Assembly (NCBI RefSeq): GCF_024346455.1
Contig: NZ_JAGQCY010000001.1
Span: 124,001-188,000, forward strand
DNA: 64,000 nt
Direction of reading: 5' to 3'
Origin: Cyanobium sp. Aljojuca 7A6
GTDB taxonomy: Bacteria; Cyanobacteriota; Cyanobacteriia; PCC-6307; Cyanobiaceae
In this document: in pieces, positions 1-7,080 of the stretch
Position numbering within the stretch: the stretch's first letter is position 1
Layout: the number at the start of each line of letters is the position of its first letter
Made by a program: the position numbers and the translations under genes
The notes under the pieces: generated by a model
Told to the model about the DNA's origin: nothing
What the model saw: only the letters and a program-made list of their open reading frames with translations
Database searches by the model: none

Positions 1-186
1 CGCAACCTCAGCGCGGCCCTGATCTTTACCCTCCTGGCATCCACGCCTGACGCCCTGGCCTGTGGCGGCGGCGGGTCAGGCAGCTATCGCAAACCAGCCC
101 GGCCTGGCCAGCACCAGCATCAACACAGTCCGGCGGTACCATCCTCCGAGAAAGAATCCACAACTCCCCAGGTCGCTCCCCGGTAG
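1..186 (+). CDS. C-terminal part of a small exported protein, 5' end outside window
   Basis: An open frame runs from base 1 to a TAG at 184-186, with no in-frame start codon, so the gene begins before the window. The visible 61 residues start with a hydrophobic stretch ending in a signal-peptidase-like DALA, followed by CGGGGSGSY and then a low-complexity tail rich in Gln, His, Pro and Ser. This fits the end of a signal peptide and a very short mature protein. The Cys right after DALA hints at a lipoprotein, but the residues before it do not match a normal lipobox. No family is recognised. It converges on the porin, 48 bases away. Confidence 0.45.
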   Translation, partial: RNLSAALIFTLLASTPDALACGGGGSGSYRKPARPGQHQHQHSPAVPSSEKESTTPQVAPR

Positions 187-234
187 GAACGATGCGGGAG
201 CTGTGGATGTCAATCTCAACTAACGAGCCTGCGA

Positions 235-1863
235 TCAGAAGCGGAAGCTCGTCTTCACCAGTCCGCCGAACTGACTGAAGCTTTCGCCCGAAGGTGTTGC
301 CTGGCCGAGGGGGCGGCTGAGATAGATCAGAGCCGGTGTGATCGAGATGTTGTCAGTCACCTGAAACTTGTACCACCACTCCCAAACATAGTTGCCGTCG
401 TTCGGGGTTACGCCGCCGCTGAGCGCTGTAGCAAAGACGGGTTGGGCCACAGCAAAGCCGAAGTCATTGCCCTTGGCGAACACATCGGTCCACTGCAGAC
501 CCACCATCCAGGACTGGCTGGTGCTGAGGCTGCCGCGGGGTTGGGGCGTGCTGTAGGTGGTGCTGTTAATTCCCCATCCGAGGCTCAGGGAAGGCAGCCA
601 ACCGCTGCGGAGCGGTTGCCAGAAAGCGCTCAGGCCCCAGGCACTGGTTGAGGCATTGATGTTGTGATCGATCGCGCTGTGAGTAAACGGGGTGGTTCCC
701 GGAACGAACTGGGTCTCCGGTTGCACATAAGACCAGATGGCAGCCAGACCCCATTGCTCCTGCTGATAGCCCAGCTGCACGCTCGCGGTGGCGCCGGAAT
801 TCCTGTTGCCAAGACCACCGCCACCGTCCTCCACCGAAACACTGGGATTGCCGCTGTCGCCATTGGCGGCCACATAGTTGGCACTGAGGCTGAAGCCATT
901 GCTCTGCCACCACAACCCTGCACCAGCGCCGAGATTCTTGCTGTAGGCCGCCGGCGCACCATTCACCGTCATCACGTTAAGGATGGTGTCCGCCGGATAC
1001 ACGCTGGGCCACAGCGCCAGCATGTCTTCCTGCCCCACGCGGGCACCCAGGGTGGCCGTGAACCCACCACCGAGGGGCCATTGGTAGAAGAGCTTGTCAA
1101 TGGAGACGACGTCGCCGCAGTCGGTTCCGGTCCCGCAATCCTCTTCGAACGCCACTTCAAGCTCAGCCAGGCCGAGGGCATGCGGTTCACCACCAAACAC
1201 GCTTTGGCCGAAGTTGCCGGCCCGCAGATTGGTGCGCAGCAGATCCTTGCCGGTGAAGCTGGTGTCGAAGGTCAGCTGCACGTCGTAGTTGAACGTGGTG
1301 GCATTGGGCAGGGGTACGGGCGTCCGTGGACGGCCCGTGAATTCATTCGGTGCCCGATTGACCGTGTTGGCCCCTGTGTTGATCGCCGATCCTGAGAAGG
1401 TATTGGCGCCCACCACAAACGTGGCCTGGCCGCTCAGCTTGGTGGTGGTGGAGAACCGGGTGGCCTCCAGCTCACCCACCTTGGCTTCGAGGCCATCGAC
1501 GCGGCCGCGCAGCATGGCGAGTTCCTTCTCGAACTCGGCCATCAGGCGCTTCAGCTCGTCGGTCACCTCGGTGATCCGGTCGAGGCAGGCGTTGAGCAGG
1601 GCGGCGGCCTCGTAGCGGGTCATGGCCTGACCACCCTTGTAGGTGCCATTGGGGTAGCCGGCGACGCAGCCGTAGCGCTCAATCAGGTTGGTCAAAGCCT
1701 GAAAAGCCCAGTCGCTCGGCCTGACGTCGGAGAACTGGGTGATGCTGGTGACCTGCTCCTGGGTGGCGTATCGGTTCACACCCGCCATGTCGAGGTTCGC
1801 GGCGTGGGACGCCAGCGGAGCCGCCAGACCGACAGCGATGAGCGTGGAACGCAGAGGAAGCAT
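235..1863 (-). CDS. SLH-domain outer-membrane porin, cyanobacterial OprB/Som type
   Basis: This is an outer-membrane porin for passive entry of small solutes; close relatives are often named iron uptake porin. The start at 1863 was chosen because it gives a clean signal peptide (MLPLRST...ASHA, about 21 residues); the frame stays open far upstream, but that extension is Arg/Pro-rich and not protein-like. One SLH domain (about 39-97, with SDVRPSDWAFQAL and GYPNGTY) would bind peptidoglycan-linked polymer. A coiled coil (about 97-130) follows, then a long beta-barrel region ending in SFRF with the usual C-terminal Phe. At 542 residues it has normal length. It is divergent from the hupE gene, with a 284-base spacer between them. 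Confidence 0.9.
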   Translation of the reverse strand: MLPLRSTLIAVGLAAPLASHAANLDMAGVNRYATQEQVTSITQFSDVRPSDWAFQALTNLIERYGCVAGYPNGTYKGGQAMTRYEAAALLNACLDRITEVTDELKRLMAEFEKELAMLRGRVDGLEAKVGELEATRFSTTTKLSGQATFVVGANTFSGSAINTGANTVNRAPNEFTGRPRTPVPLPNATTFNYDVQLTFDTSFTGKDLLRTNLRAGNFGQSVFGGEPHALGLAELEVAFEEDCGTGTDCGDVVSIDKLFYQWPLGGGFTATLGARVGQEDMLALWPSVYPADTILNVMTVNGAPAAYSKNLGAGAGLWWQSNGFSLSANYVAANGDSGNPSVSVEDGGGGLGNRNSGATASVQLGYQQEQWGLAAIWSYVQPETQFVPGTTPFTHSAIDHNINASTSAWGLSAFWQPLRSGWLPSLSLGWGINSTTYSTPQPRGSLSTSQSWMVGLQWTDVFAKGNDFGFAVAQPVFATALSGGVTPNDGNYVWEWWYKFQVTDNISITPALIYLSRPLGQATPSGESFSQFGGLVKTSFRF

Positions 1864-1920
1864 GGAACAGAGTCTCCAGAGCACCGCCGGGCTGGCGGCT
1901 TGCTCGAAATAATCACCCAT

Positions 1921-1955
1921 GTCTCCACCAACTCGCGAGCACTGGAGACAACGGT
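1921..1955. promoter_or_regulatory. Candidate inverted-repeat operator in the porin-hupE spacer
   Basis: GTCTCC at 1921-1926 and its complement GGAGAC at 1944-1949 lie 17 bases apart and are followed by AACGGT. The same GTCTCC...GGAGACAACGGT arrangement, with a 13-base spacer, occurs at 3305-3335 just before the cobalamin riboswitch. It lies about 60-90 bases upstream of the porin start and about 190 bases upstream of hupE, in the only divergent spacer between them (1864-2147). A shared regulator site or a remnant of a duplicated leader are both possible; neither is proven. Confidence 0.3.
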
Positions 1956-2147
1956 CATGGTTTGGACACCACAGCCAGGCCGTCGCTCCCGGCCACGGTT
2001 TCGTCCCTCGCGCAGTTGCTCGCCATCGGCCTTGTTCCTGGCAGCTTCTCTGGGCGCCAGTGGATGCCCTGCTCCGAACACCCCCATTAGGGGCACGCCT
2101 GGGGCCCGGGTGATAGATCCAGGATGGAATGCAGCGGCCGAAGACTG

Positions 2148-2747
2148 ATGGCTCGAACCAACTGGCCATGGACCTTGCTGGCCGGTGTCGCCCTGGCCCT
2201 GGCGCCGATGGCTGCCTGGGCCCATGCCGATCCGCACCCCGGTGGTGGGTTCGTGGCCGGTTTTCTACATCCAATCTGCGGCCTCGATCACGTCGTGGCG
2301 ATGGTGGCCGTGGGCCTGTGGGGTGCGGTGCTCGGCCCGCCGGCCCTGTGGGTGCTGCCGGTGGCGTTCCCGATGGTGATGGCCTTCGGTGGTCTCCTCG
2401 GCCTCCTCGGCGTTCCGATTCCTGGGGTGGAGATCGGCATCGCCGTCTCAGGTCTGGTGATGGGTCTGATGGTGCTGTTCGAGCTCAGGCCACCGCTCGC
2501 TCTGGCGGCGCTGATCGTGTCCGCCTTTGCGGTGTTCCACGGCCATGCCCATGGCGCTGAACTGCCCGCCGGCAGCAATGCCCTCCTCTACAGCCTGGCT
2601 TTTGTGATCGCCACCGGCCTGCTGCACCTGGTTGGGATCCTGCTGGGCGAGACGCGCCGCTGGCACGGTGGGCGGCGTTTCGTGCAGGCGGCCGGCGGGT
2701 GCGTGGCGCTGGTGGGGCTGTGGTTTCTGGAGCAGGCCCTCACATGA
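2148..2747 (+). CDS. hupE: HupE/UreJ-family metal permease
   Basis: This is an inner-membrane permease of the HupE/UreJ family, whose members take up nickel or cobalt. The 199-residue protein has an N-terminal signal-like segment ending WAHADPHPGG, the family motif GFLHPICGLDH (about 36-46), a second His-rich motif FHGHAHGAE, and about six hydrophobic segments. ATG 2148 is preferred to the in-frame ATG 2124 because the signal segment then begins normally with MARTNW. The stop overlaps the next start (ATGA), so the two are very likely co-translated. The His motifs are those expected for Ni/Co coordination; which metal it carries cannot be read from the sequence. Confidence 0.85.
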   Translation: MARTNWPWTLLAGVALALAPMAAWAHADPHPGGGFVAGFLHPICGLDHVVAMVAVGLWGAVLGPPALWVLPVAFPMVMAFGGLLGLLGVPIPGVEIGIAVSGLVMGLMVLFELRPPLALAALIVSAFAVFHGHAHGAELPAGSNALLYSLAFVIATGLLHLVGILLGETRRWHGGRRFVQAAGGCVALVGLWFLEQALT

Positions 2748-3295
2748 CCCTGCCGCTGGCCCATCTGGTCCCCACCGGCCTGGGCCCCTGGGGAGATGGG
2801 ATGGCCCGGCTGTTCCTGGAGCCCACGGAGCTGCTGCTGGTGATCGGCCTTGTGCTGCTGGGTGTACAGGCCCGCCAGCCCTGCAGCGATCTCATGCCCG
2901 TGCTGTTGCCGCTGACCTGGTTGCTCGGGGGCCTGATTGGGATGGGTCTGCTGTCGGAACTGCTGCTAGCACTTCCCTGCACCGCCCTGGTGGCCTTGGT
3001 CGGGTTGCTCGTGGCCCTGGATGTGCGGCTGCGGCCTGTGTTGCTGTTGCCCCTGGCTGCCGCTCTTGCCTTGCTGTTCGCTCTGGTGGCGGGCTCGGCA
3101 CTGGCCGGCCATCCAGGAGCGCTGGCGGCTCTGCTGGGGGAGACCGTGGCCATGGCAGTGGTGAGCACCCTTCTGTGCCAGTCGTTGGCGCCGCCCCACC
3201 CCCGCTGGCGGGCCCTCGGCCTGCGGGTGGGCGGCAGCTGGATCACCGCCGCCGCCCTGCTGATGCTGGGCTGGCTGGTCCGCCATCCCCAGTAG
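2744..3295 (+). CDS. Polytopic membrane protein, probable partner of HupE
   Basis: A 183-residue, very Leu/Ala-rich protein with about five or six membrane segments and almost no polar domains. It begins at ATG 2744, overlapping the hupE stop by four bases, which implies translational coupling. I do not recognise a named family. The opening (HLVPTGLGPW, then FLEPTELLLVIGLVLLG) loosely resembles the second half of longer HupE-like proteins, so it may form a complex with the upstream permease. That role is inferred only from gene order and membrane character. Confidence 0.7.
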   Translation: MTLPLAHLVPTGLGPWGDGMARLFLEPTELLLVIGLVLLGVQARQPCSDLMPVLLPLTWLLGGLIGMGLLSELLLALPCTALVALVGLLVALDVRLRPVLLLPLAAALALLFALVAGSALAGHPGALAALLGETVAMAVVSTLLCQSLAPPHPRWRALGLRVGGSWITAAALLMLGWLVRHPQ

Positions 3296-3304
3296 TGCCC
3301 CAGC

Positions 3305-3335
3305 GTCTCCGCAGCCACACAATGGAGACAACGGT
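3305..3335. promoter_or_regulatory. Second copy of the GTCTCC...GGAGACAACGGT inverted repeat
   Basis: GTCTCC (3305-3310) and GGAGAC (3324-3329) are separated by 13 bases, and the right arm runs into AACGGTTCC, the start of the cobalamin riboswitch. The 13-mer TGGAGACAACGGT is identical to 1943-1955. It could be the outer P1-like stem of the riboswitch, or a protein site shared by both permease genes. Confidence 0.3.
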
Positions 3336-3468
3336 TCCAGCGGGTCACTCCCTGGAGGCAATGAGGAAAGTCCGGTGGGGAGCAGGTTCGTCCTGCGCCG
3401 AGTCCGGCGCTGTCCCGCAGCTGTGATGGGAGCTCCGGTTCCCTCAGTCAGAACGCTCGCCGTGCCCA
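3324..3468 (+). promoter_or_regulatory. Cobalamin (B12) riboswitch
   Basis: The leader of the second permease carries the conserved cobalamin aptamer blocks in order: an opening GGTTCC (about 3333), GAGGAAAGTCCGGTG (about 3363-3377), the B12 box GCTGTCCCGCAGCTGTGA (3409-3426), and a closing AGTCAGAACGCTCGCC (about 3446-3461). The start codon at 3503 lies about 40 bases after the aptamer with no U-run between, so control of translation initiation is more likely than transcription termination. Repression of a cobalt/corrinoid uptake gene by adenosylcobalamin or a related corrinoid would be the expected logic. The GAGGAAAGTCCGG block also occurs in RNase P RNA, but the rest of that RNA is absent. 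Confidence 0.85.
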
Positions 3469-3502
3469 GCCCATCCATCACCGACGCGGACCGGATCCCA
3501 CG

Positions 3503-4108
3503 ATGACCCCATCCTTTTCGGCCAGGTCCCTGGCTCTGTTCGGCGCTGCCTCGGCCCTGGCGCTGCTTCTGGATCAGCCAGCCCAGGCCCACGGCATCGC
3601 CCACGGCGGCATCGCCGCAGGCTTCCTGCATCCGATCACTGGCGCCGACCACCTGCTGCTCCTGCTCGGCGTCGGTGCCGCCGCCAGCCACATCTCCTCC
3701 CAGCTCCTCCTCTGGGCCCTAGCCGGTGCCATTGGTGGTGGCGTGTTCGGGGCGTTGGGCGGCACCTTGCCGGCCCAGGAGTTCCTCGCGGCCCTTGCGA
3801 TCACGGCGGTGGCAGTGCTGGTGCTCCGCAGCCTCCGCTCCAAGCAGAGCCCCAGGCTGGGCGCCTGCTCGGCACTGGTGGCCGCAGCCGTGGCGGTGCA
3901 CGCCATGCTCCATGGCCTGGAGGCGCCGGCCGATTCTTCCGCCGCGCTCTGGTGGCTGGGGGCTTTCAGCGGCTCGGTGCTGGTGAGCGGCGGTAGCTTC
4001 CTGCTGCTGCGGCGCCTGCCTGTGGCCTGGACCCGTGGCGTCTGCCTGCTGCTCGCCCTCTGTGGCGGCGTGGTGGCCTTGGGGCCGATCGGGTTGCTGG
4101 TGCGCTGA
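3503..4108 (+). CDS. HupE/UreJ-type permease under cobalamin riboswitch, probable cobalt transporter
   Basis: A 201-residue membrane protein with a signal-like N terminus ending QPAQAHG, the family motif GFLHPITGADHLL (about 41-53), a second His site VHAMLHGLE, and about six to seven membrane segments. The family transports nickel or cobalt. A cobalamin riboswitch directly upstream argues for cobalt, because the cell would stop import when B12 is plentiful. It differs clearly from the HupE at 2148, which has the longer FHGHAHG motif, so the two probably differ in metal or control. It is followed by an unrelated acetyltransferase. Confidence 0.85.
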   Translation: MTPSFSARSLALFGAASALALLLDQPAQAHGIAHGGIAAGFLHPITGADHLLLLLGVGAAASHISSQLLLWALAGAIGGGVFGALGGTLPAQEFLAALAITAVAVLVLRSLRSKQSPRLGACSALVAAAVAVHAMLHGLEAPADSSAALWWLGAFSGSVLVSGGSFLLLRRLPVAWTRGVCLLLALCGGVVALGPIGLLVR

Positions 4109-4172
4109 GCTGGAACCCTGGAGGATTCGTCGCCTGCGGAACAAGGATCACCACCACTTTGATCCAGCTTCC

Positions 4173-4703
4173 TTGGACACGTCCACCACGCCCCTGCTGA
4201 TCCGCTCCTACGAGGCGGCCGACTGGCCAGGGGTGTGGGCGCTTCTGGCGCCGGTCTTCCGCGCCGGTGAAACCTTCCCCCACGACCCAGCCATCAGCGA
4301 GGCCGAGGCCCAGCTGGCCTGGGTGAAGCAGAGCCAGGCGGTGATGGTGGCTTTGGATGCCACCGGTGCGCTGGTGGGCACGTATTACTTGTACTTGCGG
4401 CCCAACTCCATTGCCCTCGGCGCCCATGTGGCCAACGCGGGCTACGTGGTGGCCGAGCACAGCCGGCGCCAGGGAATCGGCAGCAGGCTCTGCCAGCACT
4501 CGCTGGCGGCGATGCGGCGGGTGGGTTTACAGGCCATGGAGTTCAACCTCGTGGTGAGCACCAACGCCGCTAGGATCCGCTGCTGGCAGCGAAATGGCTT
4601 TCAGTTGGTCGGCACGTTGCCGGGGGCGTTTCGCCACAAGCAGTTGGGCTATGTGGATGCGCTGGTGATGTTCCAGGGCCTGGTGGAGGGGCTGGCTCCA
4701 TGA
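4173..4703 (+). CDS. GNAT-family N-acetyltransferase
   Basis: The protein moves an acetyl group from acetyl-CoA to an unknown amine. The fold is recognisable from LLIRSYEAADWPGVWALL at the N terminus, a mid-domain GAHVANAGYVVAEHSRRQ strand followed by the acetyl-CoA pyrophosphate loop RRQGIGSRL (about 107-115), and the late NAARIRCWQRNGFQLVG motif. The layout resembles phosphinothricin-acetyltransferase-like proteins. No good ATG is in frame; TTG 4173 gives a normal 176 residues, while the longer frame from 4035 only reads through the previous gene. It overlaps the following gene by four bases. Confidence 0.8.
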   Translation: MDTSTTPLLIRSYEAADWPGVWALLAPVFRAGETFPHDPAISEAEAQLAWVKQSQAVMVALDATGALVGTYYLYLRPNSIALGAHVANAGYVVAEHSRRQGIGSRLCQHSLAAMRRVGLQAMEFNLVVSTNAARIRCWQRNGFQLVGTLPGAFRHKQLGYVDALVMFQGLVEGLAP

Positions 4704-5098
4704 AGGTGGTGCCGCTGCGGCTGCAGCCAGGCGCTGACCTGCGCCGGGCGCTTGAGGGCTGGATGGGCGAGCAGGAAGAGAAGGCCGGCTGTGTGATCAG
4801 CGCCGTCGGCAGCCTGTCAGTCGCCCGGGTGCGCTTCGCGGGAGCATCTGAAGCCACCGTGATCCGGGGCGATCTGGAGATCCTCAGCCTGGCCGGCACC
4901 CTCTCGCCCGATGGCGCCCACCTGCACATCGCCGTGGCCGACAGCAGCGGCGCCTTTATCGGCGGGCACCTCTGCGCCGGCTCGCTGGTGCGCACCACCG
5001 CCGAGCTGGTGGTTGGCCTGCTGCCGGAGTGGCGGTTCAGCCGGGAGTTCGATCCGTCCACCGGCTACGCCGAGCTGCAGATCAGCCATCGCACATGA
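4700..5098 (+). CDS. PPC (DUF296) domain protein
   Basis: The 132 residues match a stand-alone PPC domain (plants and prokaryotes conserved), which forms trimers and in plants is linked to AT-hook DNA-binding proteins. Visible signatures are MKVVPLRLQPGADLRRAL at the start, GCVISAVGSLSVARVRFA, the loop LSPDGAHLHIAVAD, and GGHLCAGSLVRTTAELVVG with the conserved Gly-Gly-His. There is no AT-hook here. It begins at ATG 4700 inside the acetyltransferase stop codon, so the two are probably expressed together. The bacterial function of the family is unknown. Confidence 0.8.
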   Translation: MKVVPLRLQPGADLRRALEGWMGEQEEKAGCVISAVGSLSVARVRFAGASEATVIRGDLEILSLAGTLSPDGAHLHIAVADSSGAFIGGHLCAGSLVRTTAELVVGLLPEWRFSREFDPSTGYAELQISHRT

Positions 5099-5336
5099 GC
5101 GCTACCTACAGACCTGCATCCTCCTGAGGTACCGGCTCCGGCATGGCCCTGTTCGGGTGCGGCTCAGTCAGGCGAGACGTCAGGCCCGCCCTCGGCGCTG
5201 GCGATCACCCCACTCGGCCTGCCCCACCTCGCACGCCGCGCAAGGGCTGACGCGAGTCGCTCAACTGCACTGAGCGACCATTGCGCGGCGCTGGCTTCTC
5301 CGGGGCGCAGCGGTGGGGTCGTTCGCCAGCCCAGCC

Positions 5337-5696
5337 ATGGCCGCCACTCCCCTCGACCGCGCCTGCCCGATCCGCATCGTCTCGGTGCACCTGCTCGATG
5401 CCGCCGGTTGGCTGTTGCGAGTGCTGTTCCTGGATCGCGAGGGGCACTTCACTGCCCAGCCCTACTACCTGCCTCGCGAGGAGGCACTGATCCTGGCGGC
5501 AAACCAGCAGCTGCTCATCCGTCAGGTCGGGCCCTTCAGCCCGCTGCTGCTCGATGCTTGGTGGTGGTTGCATCAGAGGAAAGTAGGTCGACGGCGGGTG
5601 GTCACGGGTTGTGCTCCAGCACCAGGCGACAGAACTCCTTCAATTCTTCACTGCTCATGTCGTGCTTGGCGTCATTTGTGCGCCAGGCGCAAATGA
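5337..5696 (+). CDS. Hypothetical protein, C-terminal part doubtful
   Basis: A 119-residue frame beginning MAATPLDRACPIRIVSVHLL. The first 80 residues, up to LLDAWWWLHQRK, look like a real folded protein; the Arg/Cys-rich remainder overlaps the 3' end of the opposite-strand HNH-like gene by 95 bases and looks like read-through. One reading is that the original 3' end was replaced when the neighbouring sequence arrived. No family is recognised. An in-frame ATG at 5313 is an alternative start. Confidence 0.4.
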   Translation: MAATPLDRACPIRIVSVHLLDAAGWLLRVLFLDREGHFTAQPYYLPREEALILAANQQLLIRQVGPFSPLLLDAWWWLHQRKVGRRRVVTGCAPAPGDRTPSILHCSCRAWRHLCARRK

Positions 5697-6078
5697 CGAA
5701 GTCGCAGATGGGCCTGCTATCGCGGTGATCGATGGTCGGTTGCAGTGCCCGCGCTCGCTTGTAGGTTGCGCCCTGCAACCCCGACTCGTCACTGTCGTAG
5801 TTGCCGAGCAGATCCCATCGCAGCTGTTCGCCCGTCCAGTAGTCGCGTCCACCGCAGTCAGCAATTGCGGCATGAACAGCTGCCTTGGCCTCACTGACCG
5901 AATAGTGGCCCCCACGTTGTTCGTCACGGCGGGCAAGTCCCTGAGCCTTTCCGCGCAGCCAGTTGTTGTAGGCAGTTGGAGTCAGGTGCTCGGCCACCCA
6001 CGGCGGTGGCTGGTACTTGTGGCGGGTAATGACGCCTGGCAAGTCTGGTGTCACTGGTCGGATAACTCGAGCGGTCAT
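5602..6078 (-). CDS. HNH-nuclease-like protein of unknown role
   Basis: A 158-residue protein starting MTARVIRPVTPDLPG; the frame is open further upstream, but the upstream part is not protein-like. The C-terminal half has the spacing of an HNH-type beta-beta-alpha-metal fold: CGGRDYWTGEQLRWDLLG (CxxxxYxTGE), then PTIDHRDS with the central Asp-His, then FVICAWRTNDAKHDMS with the Asn and Lys of the N-x-x-K helix. The expected role is DNA cutting, but no phage or restriction partner is next to it. Codon use is less GC-biased than in the neighbours, which supports recent arrival. Assignment is by motif only. Confidence 0.6.
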   Translation of the reverse strand: MTARVIRPVTPDLPGVITRHKYQPPPWVAEHLTPTAYNNWLRGKAQGLARRDEQRGGHYSVSEAKAAVHAAIADCGGRDYWTGEQLRWDLLGNYDSDESGLQGATYKRARALQPTIDHRDSRPICDFVICAWRTNDAKHDMSSEELKEFCRLVLEHNP

Positions 6079-6189
6079 GGCCAGGATGCTTTTGGACTGC
6101 TGGCCGCCTCCATGATCACCGCCAAGTGGGGGTAATGACACGGGCCTTTGCCCTACGAATGCCGCTGCTGGTATCCGGCATGGCCCTTC

Positions 6190-6243
6190 TGTCAAGCGAC
6201 ATTGAAAACCGAGCGCTGGCCTAGTTTTCGATGTCGCTTGACA
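6190..6243. repeat. 20-bp near-perfect inverted repeat with 14-base loop
   Basis: The left arm 6190-6209 (begins TGTCAAGCGACA) and right arm 6224-6243 (ends TGTCGCTTGACA) are complementary at 19 of 20 positions, around a 14-base loop. There is no T-run on either side, so it is not an ordinary intrinsic terminator. It lies in the divergent spacer between the HNH-like gene and the PepSY gene. It could be an operator, a small mobile palindrome, or a mobile-element end. Confidence 0.75.
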
Positions 6244-6318
6244 CATCCTGTGACCCATTCTCCGTCGCCACCCCTGGGATTGGAATTCCTAGGATTAATC
6301 GGACTCGATCCGTTGGCG

Positions 6319-6681
6319 ATGGGCTCCCCTTTCTCCCCTGATCCTCAGACCCAACACCCGACCAGGGCTTGGGTCAATTTTTCCTCCATGGTCGCCATCG
6401 CTCTTTCAGCGGCCCTCGGGCTACCGGCCTGGGCCCGTGCGGGCACCACCCTGGATCCGGCACGGATCGTGGCCCAGTCTCCCGCACCCGCCATCACGAT
6501 TCAGCAGGCCATCACCAAAGCCACTGCTGCCGTCCCCGGGGGAAGAGTGATCAAGATGGATCTCGACCGGGAGAAGGGCCGCGTGATCTGGGAGGCCTTG
6601 GTGGAGAGCCCAACGGGCCGATTCGAGATCTATGTGGACGCCACCACCGGACAGATTCTCAAGAAGGAACGCGACTACTGA
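6319..6681 (+). CDS. Secreted PepSY-domain protein
   Basis: A 120-residue exported protein with a single PepSY domain. The signal peptide has its basic residue in PTRAWVNFSS before the hydrophobic run MVAIALSAALGLPAWARA, which favours ATG 6319 over the inner ATG 6388. The PepSY domain fills about 58-120: ITIQQAITKATAAVPG, then RVIWEALVESPTGRFEIYVD and ATTGQILKKERDY. PepSY domains are thought to inhibit or chaperone proteases or to sense peptides at the envelope. The gene stands alone beyond the inverted repeat. Confidence 0.75.
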   Translation: MGSPFSPDPQTQHPTRAWVNFSSMVAIALSAALGLPAWARAGTTLDPARIVAQSPAPAITIQQAITKATAAVPGGRVIKMDLDREKGRVIWEALVESPTGRFEIYVDATTGQILKKERDY

Positions 6682-7080
6682 CGGTACGTCTTACCGGTGT
6701 TGCACGTCTGGCCGGTCCTTTACGCCCGTTGGGTCCGGGGCACCTGGAGCTGAACTCTTGAACGGTGCGATGGACGGCGACGGCGTGACACGCCAGGGAA
6801 GCCAGAGATCCGTCGAGAGTGTTGGAGCAGGGGCCGGATCGTCAGCGCGCTCCTGACGTCTGCCCCGGGGGAGTGTCATCCATCAAAGGGCCTCCGAATC
6901 CGATGCAGCAACGATCGGATGGCCTGCCGGCCAGGGCAATAGGGGTTTATGCCTGAGGGGTTGATGCCGTTGCTGCAGTGGTGGAGCTGGAGCACCTCGG
7001 CACTAGCAACCAAGCCCTGCAGGAGAGAGAGGCACAGGCCAACACCAACGCCGAACCCGGAAGCGATCCAGGATCTGTTG
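6682..7080. other. 399-base spacer without a supported gene
   Basis: The spacer between the PepSY and HD-domain genes has short frames on both strands, none resembling a protein family. The HD gene's frame is open back to 6949 without a domain-like sequence. I see no tRNA, terminator with a T-run, or clear promoter here. Confidence 0.5.

Noticed and set aside
235-2274. Porin starting at the far upstream codon (679 residues)
   Set aside because: The extra 137 residues are Arg/Pro/Gly-rich and unlike the family; the proper signal peptide starts at 1863.
3361-3426. RNase P RNA (rnpB) suggested by GAGGAAAGTCCGG
   Set aside because: The rest of rnpB is missing within the 207-base leader, while the complete set of cobalamin aptamer blocks is present in the right order.
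6190-6243. CRISPR repeat or intrinsic terminator
   Set aside because: There is only one unit with no spacer-repeat array, and no T-run follows the stem on either strand.
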